This document shows, piece after piece, positions 41,926 through 46,591 of a stretch of 46,591 bases of DNA (within the stretch, counting starts at the first letter, position 1; the number at the start of each line of letters is the position of its first letter). The DNA lies in assembly GCF_000498095.1 (NCBI RefSeq), contig NZ_AUTQ01000275.1:1-46591 (forward strand), in the 5' to 3' direction. This DNA comes from Pseudoalteromonas sp. TB64. Lineage in GTDB: Bacteria; Pseudomonadota; Gammaproteobacteria; Enterobacterales; Alteromonadaceae. The position numbers and the translations under genes were made by a program. The notes under the pieces were generated by a model. It was not told the origin of the DNA and ran no database searches. It worked only from the letters and a program-made list of their open reading frames with translations.

Positions 41926-42658
41926 TGAACACTCCTTGCGCTTTTATACGCATTTAATTATTATTTTTTGATAATTTATTTAAAAAATTCAAGTGGATTT
42001 AAATTAAAATAAATAAATGAGGTTATTTTCGAAAGATAACACATGTCATTAAAATGTAAATCCAGTGTGCATAGGCTTTTATAGGGAATCATGAGAGTTC
42101 TAATTTTTAGTATGAAAAAAAACAAGAGGTATATTAGTAAAAAAGCAAAATAGAATAAAAATAAAACACAAGAAAAAAACATGTTAGGAATTGATTTAAA
42201 ACAACTTTAATGAAAACAAAACAACATTATCAATATTCTATAAAACTAAGTGAATTACTCACAATACTTTTTTATTGCAGGAATGGGGATTTACATTCGT
42301 TTACACACAGCTGGTTTCCATATTCGATTTAATTAGATATGTATACTATGTAAATATATTTTGCTTTAAATTTCATCTATAAGAACAACATTCTTACTCC
42401 TTTAAAAATAGTTAAGCTTAAGGTTTTACACACAACTTAAGCTTAGCCATATATTTTAAAGGTGTAGATCTTTTAAGGGAAATGTTTTTCATACAAGGGA
42501 GGCTTTAACTTAGTAAGCTCAATCTCTCGTAAGCTAATATTTTATAAAAATAAGTAAAAATATAGCAATAAACATCACAACCTTTAATTTAAGGTGCACC
42601 GAGCTTAATTTCAGCACTCATTTATCGCTATATTTAAGTCATAATTATTACGTTAAAA
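41926..42658. other. AT-rich intergenic region
   Basis: 733 bases without a convincing gene. It must contain the subtilase promoter at its left end. One clear element is a perfect 10-base inverted repeat, TAAGCTTAAG (42413-42422) and CTTAAGCTTA (42436-42445), with 13 bases between. There is no T-run, so it could be an operator. Confidence 0.5.
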
Positions 42659-43714
42659 CTAAGCAGCTAAATTCTTTTGTTTAAGTTGCTCGCATAACTC
42701 AACCCAATCAGTTGATTGCTTTTTACCTTCAACCCTTCGACCAAATAAAGTCATTACTGTGTTTCCTTGCTCATCAAAAAACTCAATAGAATGAACAAGT
42801 GTTTCGCCATTATCAGTTGGTTTTATTACAACAAACGCACGCGCAAAATCATCACTTTTAATATGTAAATTAAAGTCATCATCCAGTACGTTATACCAAG
42901 GTCCTGCTTGTTTTAAGTTAATTAATGTACCTGAATATATTTGTACTGCGGCATCGTTATTTACAAAAATCATCACTTCATTTTGCTGTGCTTTTAATGT
43001 TTCAAATATAAATGGCAAACTTATAGGAGAGATCTCTTGTGCCCACCTAGGCTGTGCTAGCTCAAGAGCTTGTGTTCTACCTATTTCAAACTCGGTTAAC
43101 AATGCAGGAAAATGATGCACATCTTGAAGGTTTTCCCACGCTTTTAAAAAGCCCGTTACATTAATAGCCTCTAGAGGCTTAAATTTTAATTCATCTATAA
43201 CTTTTGGCTCAACAGTTAAAGTAGTGCTTTGCTCACTGTCGCTGTATTTATTAATTAATGCATCGTATGCAGTTAAATTGGTTTGCTCTGTACTAAATAT
43301 TTTATGAACAGCTCGGCCGTGCTTGTCAAAACACTGAATACTTACCATGTTATTTAGCTTAACGGCGAATACACTCGCCCATTTATATAAAAATAGTCTT
43401 AGGTCTATTCCACCTGGATTTATAGCTATCGCCATTTTCTGATTGTTACGCTCTGATGTATAAAGCTTCTCGTAACAACCTTTAATTTCGTTTACAACAA
43501 GCTCGTTTCGAGTCATTGCCATAACATGTTCAAGTTTTTTCAAGCCTTTAAGTATGCTTTCGATATGGTTTATATCGAGTTTAATTGCGCTAATGCCTAC
43601 TTGTGCAGCAACTAATTGTGCTTCGGAAGTAGCTAGTTTTAAAGCGGCATCAACCGCTTTAATAGTCGGTTGTTCTACTTTTAAGGCTTGGTATTGATTG
43701 AGTAACGTGTTCAT
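42659..43714 (-). CDS. HemS/HmuS-type heme-handling protein
   Basis: A 351-residue cytoplasmic protein with the duplicated HemS fold: first half with NEIKGCYEKLY, NPGGIDLRLFLYKW and IQCFDKHGRAVHKIF; second half with FPALLTEFEIGRTQALELAQ, WYNVLDDDFNLHI and IEFFDEQGNTVMTLFGRR. The heme-ligand histidine position is represented by VHHF (about residue 200). The family binds imported heme and either breaks it down or passes it on. It follows the heme receptor by 48 bases and should share its Fur-controlled transcript. Confidence 0.85.
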   Translation of the reverse strand: MNTLLNQYQALKVEQPTIKAVDAALKLATSEAQLVAAQVGISAIKLDINHIESILKGLKKLEHVMAMTRNELVVNEIKGCYEKLYTSERNNQKMAIAINPGGIDLRLFLYKWASVFAVKLNNMVSIQCFDKHGRAVHKIFSTEQTNLTAYDALINKYSDSEQSTTLTVEPKVIDELKFKPLEAINVTGFLKAWENLQDVHHFPALLTEFEIGRTQALELAQPRWAQEISPISLPFIFETLKAQQNEVMIFVNNDAAVQIYSGTLINLKQAGPWYNVLDDDFNLHIKSDDFARAFVVIKPTDNGETLVHSIEFFDEQGNTVMTLFGRRVEGKKQSTDWVELCEQLKQKNLAA

Positions 43715-43762
43715 TATATGCTCCTAAAAAAGCTGCAACACACCAAATGCTGCAGCAGCAAT

Positions 43763-45856
43763 TTAAAATCTAAAGCTAACTTGGGTTTTAATATTACGAC
43801 CTACACCGTAATCACCAATTCCACCACCGGTGCCTGCTATTACTTGGTATTCTTTATCAAATAAATTATCAATAGCGACCCGTGCGTTCCAGCTCTTGTT
43901 TATATCCCAACTAGCATTCATACCTATTAATGTATAACCTTTTTGTTGCTCCTCGTTACCACTAACAAACACAGTACGCTTATCAATATTTTGAATACTA
44001 AGGCCTGTTTTAACGGTATCGTCAAAAAAGTTTAAACCAGCATCAAGCGCTAATTTATCAGCAGGTAAATACCACAAAGATTCATTATTTTCGTCCTCTC
44101 CTGAAATAGTGCTGTAAGAGAGGTTGGCATAACCAATGGTGTGAGCATAATTAACCTCAAACTCAATACCATCGCGCTGATTGTCGCCAATATTGCTATA
44201 ACGTGGAGACGGTGAAGGGTTAGTTGTGTTGCTTGTGTCTGATTGAATTTCATCATCCACATCTATATCAAAGTAAATAAACCGAGCCGTTAGCGCATCT
44301 CTATTAGTAAACACATTGAGCGTTTGATAACTTACGCCAACTTCTTTATTACTGCTTTTTTCTACTTGCAAGTCTAAAGCAGGATCGCGACCACTGTATT
44401 GGTCGTACAATTCATCTATTAATGGTGCTCTAAACCCTTCTTGATAACTTGCAAAAATAGCGAATTGTTTATTTAATTGATAATTAGCTGTAATAGCGGG
44501 TACAACTTGAGAGTGCTCTGTTTCGGTATCTAACTCGCTAAATAACGCATTAAAGTTTGAGGTTGCTGTTGTCTTGTATTTTTCAAAACGTAGCCCACCC
44601 GTTAGTGTAAGTGCTTGCCATGTAAATTCATCTTGAATGTAAACACCTAAGCGCTTTTGCGTGCCGCCTGGTTGAGACGTTATTTCATCTTGTACAGCAT
44701 CGTTTGCGTATTCAATACACTCATATGTTTGAAAGTCTAAATTTAGGCAAGGGTAACTTAGCTTTGAGCCAACACGTTCTTTATCTGAATATTGAACGCC
44801 ATACGTTAAAGTATGTTTATTAAGTACCGAAGTGTTTGCTATATCTAATGTAGCTATGTTGTATTCGTAATTAGAGGCTATGCCAATAAAATCTTTTAAC
44901 GTACCCGACCCATCGCTCTCAGTAACATGGCTTTGGCTATAACCAAAACGCGCATTTAGATTTACATAAGGGTTATTTGCAGGGTTAAGCTCGTAACTTA
45001 AATTAGTAACTGATTGCTCTATGGTTCTATAAACGGTTCCCCACGCACCAGGATCGGTAGTGTTAAACTCAGTTCGTTGGCTGTCTTCACTTTTTGTATA
45101 AGAAACCCCTATAAGAGAGTCTTCATTTAAGTAATATTCACCTTTAAGTAATAACGATTCGGCTTCAATACCAGAGTTATCAAATGTTTCACCATTTGAT
45201 AATTCAAAATCGTCACTGCTTCTTTTTACATAAGCGGCAACTAAATCAAGTGACTCAGTTGGTCTGGCATAGGCGTAAACAGTACCGTTATTTTCATTAT
45301 TATTACCATGGTGCCCAAGCTTAACCTTGGCGCCCGCTTTTTCGTTAGGGGCTAAAAAGTCGCTCGCATCTTTAAGCTCCATTTCTACCACGCCACCAAG
45401 TGCACCACCGCCATGTAACACTGTGCTTGGTCCGCGCTTTATACTCACAGAGCGATAAAGTTCAGGGTCTGAAAAAAAGCTACCCATTCTATACTTTTCA
45501 AAAGTTTGAATAGCGCCATCTACACTTATTAATACATCTTCAGCATCACTAAAGCCTCGTACGCTAAATTTTTGCCCCCCACTTCTAGGCCCACCCGTTG
45601 ATGTAACATTAGGAACATTAGTTAGGCTGTCAAATAAAGTACTGGCAAGTACTCGCTCTATTTGTTGTTCGGTAATAACGTTAACTGCTTGGGCTGAATT
45701 TAAAGCTGATTTTTCGGTACGCGTAGCTGTTACTGTTACGGCATCTAATGCTGTTACTGGGGTTTGTGTGTCTGAACTGTTTGTTATTTCAGGCTCAGCA
45801 GCCATAAGAGGCATTGAAACGCTGGCAATACATAAAGCCAGTTTTGAAAGGCGCAT
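43763..45856 (-). CDS. TonB-dependent heme/hemoglobin receptor
   Basis: The start at 45856 has GGAG nine bases upstream (a second ATG is four codons further). The 697-residue outer-membrane receptor has a signal peptide (LALCIASVSMPLMAAE), a TonB box-like region (DAVTVTATRTEKSA), and a plug with NVPNVTSTGGPRSGGQKFSV and KRGPSTVLHGGGALGGVVE. In the 22-strand barrel the heme-receptor FRAP (EGFRAPLIDELY) and NPNL-like (NPANNPYVNL) motifs flank the expected histidine region. It ends QVSFRF. A Fur box precedes it, ExbBD energise it, and the HemS-like gene follows. Confidence 0.92.
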   Translation of the reverse strand: MRLSKLALCIASVSMPLMAAEPEITNSSDTQTPVTALDAVTVTATRTEKSALNSAQAVNVITEQQIERVLASTLFDSLTNVPNVTSTGGPRSGGQKFSVRGFSDAEDVLISVDGAIQTFEKYRMGSFFSDPELYRSVSIKRGPSTVLHGGGALGGVVEMELKDASDFLAPNEKAGAKVKLGHHGNNNENNGTVYAYARPTESLDLVAAYVKRSSDDFELSNGETFDNSGIEAESLLLKGEYYLNEDSLIGVSYTKSEDSQRTEFNTTDPGAWGTVYRTIEQSVTNLSYELNPANNPYVNLNARFGYSQSHVTESDGSGTLKDFIGIASNYEYNIATLDIANTSVLNKHTLTYGVQYSDKERVGSKLSYPCLNLDFQTYECIEYANDAVQDEITSQPGGTQKRLGVYIQDEFTWQALTLTGGLRFEKYKTTATSNFNALFSELDTETEHSQVVPAITANYQLNKQFAIFASYQEGFRAPLIDELYDQYSGRDPALDLQVEKSSNKEVGVSYQTLNVFTNRDALTARFIYFDIDVDDEIQSDTSNTTNPSPSPRYSNIGDNQRDGIEFEVNYAHTIGYANLSYSTISGEDENNESLWYLPADKLALDAGLNFFDDTVKTGLSIQNIDKRTVFVSGNEEQQKGYTLIGMNASWDINKSWNARVAIDNLFDKEYQVIAGTGGGIGDYGVGRNIKTQVSFRF

Positions 45857-45982
45857 AATTAACTCCATTTATAGTTTTATTTAGTTTAAACACCGCACTT
45901 GGTCAGTGTTTAGTTACATAACGCTTTAGCCGTAGCCCCTAGTAACCTAAAGCGGATGCACTATAACAAAATAACACTTAAA

Positions 45983-45997
45983 TGATAATAATTATCA
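45983..45997 (-). promoter_or_regulatory. Fur box upstream of the heme receptor
   Basis: TGATAATAATTATCA, a perfect 7-1-7 inverted repeat, the core Fur recognition pattern. It lies about 130 bases before the receptor ATG and overlaps the exbD stop codon, so the receptor-hemS transcript is probably iron-repressed separately from exbBD. Confidence 0.8.
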
Positions 45998-46408
45998 CTC
46001 GCTTTTAACTAAAATATTTGCAATTTGATATTTTTCTGCTGAAAGTGCCGCTAACAATGCAACAAGATCTCCACTTGGTACTTGCTCATCAACCGCTAAA
46101 TAAAGAGGAATGTCTTGCTTTACTACTTTTAACCCTGCTATGGCGCTACTTAGGGAGTCATATAATTGTTGTTCGAGTCCATATTGTGCTTTGCCATTAT
46201 GTATACGTACACTTAGTACCTGTACATCAACCTGTTGCACCGGTGTGCTCGTGTTTTTGCCGGTGTCAGGCAACGTGACATCAAGCATATTTAATTTTAC
46301 TGCTGCGGTGAGCAATAAAAACACCAATAAAATAAACAGTACATCTAATAAAGCAGTTAAATCGGGTAATAAAACTGTTTTTGAATTGGTTGTTGGTAGC
46401 TCAAGCAT
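45995..46408 (-). CDS. exbD: ExbD/TolR-family proton-channel subunit
   Basis: A 137-residue inner-membrane protein with one N-terminal span (about 14-40, LLPDLTALLDVLFILLVFLL) that contains the channel aspartate (D22 in LLDVLF). The periplasmic domain is about 65-137 (DIPLYLAVDEQVPSGDLVAL). It works with ExbB and TonB to energise the receptor encoded next. The ATG overlaps the exbB stop (8 bases), so they are coupled. Confidence 0.92.
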   Translation of the reverse strand: MLELPTTNSKTVLLPDLTALLDVLFILLVFLLLTAAVKLNMLDVTLPDTGKNTSTPVQQVDVQVLSVRIHNGKAQYGLEQQLYDSLSSAIAGLKVVKQDIPLYLAVDEQVPSGDLVALLAALSAEKYQIANILVKSE

Positions 46409-46591
46409 GAGGAAGTTCGTTAAATGTAAATTTATAATTTAAGTGATTAATAATTCGCGTAAATTCATTTTGCAGCCCATCAAGTAAACCGTTTAATAAT
46501 CCACTGGCTAATAAACACGGAATAGCGATAACCAACCCGGCCATAGTTGAATACATAGCTTCCCACAATCCATCTGCTAATAATGCAGGAG
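46401..46591 (-). CDS. exbB: ExbB/TolQ-family subunit (3' part only; runs off the window)
   Basis: The last ~62 codons read GLWEAMYSTMAGLVIAIPCL, then LASGLLNGLLDGLQNEFTRI and end in ELPHA. The MAGLVIAIP segment is the conserved third membrane helix of MotA/TolQ/ExbB proteins. The 5' part is outside the window. It is the first visible gene of the exbB-exbD pair. Confidence 0.85.
   Translation of the reverse strand, partial: PALLADGLWEAMYSTMAGLVIAIPCLLASGLLNGLLDGLQNEFTRIINHLNYKFTFNELPHA

Noticed and set aside
41976..42182. Minus-strand frame rich in Phe and Leu upstream of the subtilase
   Set aside because: It is a product of AT-rich DNA, without ribosome site or membrane-protein pattern.

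Overview
The window looks like chromosomal DNA of a marine gammaproteobacterium, most probably Pseudoalteromonas (Alteromonadales). This rests on the AT-rich composition, the style of the YbiT, Fpr, DeoB/DeoD and Udk proteins, a GlyGly-CTERM subtilase, heme/TonB genes under a Fur box, and many GTAG-headed palindromic (REP) repeats. No rRNA, tRNA or CRISPR array was seen.

Layout. (1) 1-11.4 kb is an accessory, defence-like patch. It holds an IS427-group insertion sequence that cuts a zinc-ribbon gene, an internally deleted relic of a DUF3427 helicase, a CoiA-like protein with a long coiled coil, a GIY-YIG protein, a zinc-ribbon membrane protein, a methyltransferase followed by a 1051-residue nuclease-helicase that ends in a UmuD/LexA-like S24 autoprotease module, and a hipBA pair. 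(2) 11.4-14.5 kb has a periplasmic binding protein, a 200-bp MITE-like element and the ABC-F gene ybiT. (3) 14.5-16.85 kb is an array of 11 paired REP units with a REP-associated tyrosine transposase (RAYT) lying inside it; its stop codon is supplied by a REP. (4) 17-25 kb is ordinary: a TPR membrane protein, a small orphan, an NTF2-like secreted protein, fpr, then deoB-deoD divergent from udk and a CNT nucleoside transporter (nucleoside salvage). (5) 25.2-27.1 kb is a graveyard: an IS3-type transposase tail and two broken solute-binding genes. Next come a cold-shock gene with a strong promoter and long leader, and a MITE whose ends match the IS at the window start.

(6) 27.9-36.0 kb is a tightly packed ten-gene unit on the minus strand. 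In order of transcription it encodes a thermostable-hemolysin-family (GNAT-like) protein, an acyl-adenylating enzyme, a heme-oxygenase-like di-metal oxidase, an SDR, a TatT-like TPR protein, an OmpR-type regulator, a QseC-like kinase, an EfeO-type cupredoxin, an FTR1-like permease lacking both REXXE motifs, and a barrel-like outer-membrane protein. Eight of the nine junctions overlap or lie within about 25 bases. An exact match to the PmrA-box consensus lies about 50 bases upstream of the first gene. I read it as a self-regulated unit joining a fatty-acyl-type small-molecule pathway to metal sensing or handling.

(7) 36.2-46.6 kb: a dCache-GGDEF diguanylate cyclase, a large secreted subtilase, and an iron/heme block (exbB-exbD, Fur box, TonB-dependent heme receptor, HemS-like protein).

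The two strongest candidates for undescribed biology are the S24-fused nuclease-helicase with its methyltransferase, and the ten-gene oxidase/two-component/permease unit. All family calls come from reading motifs; no database search was run.
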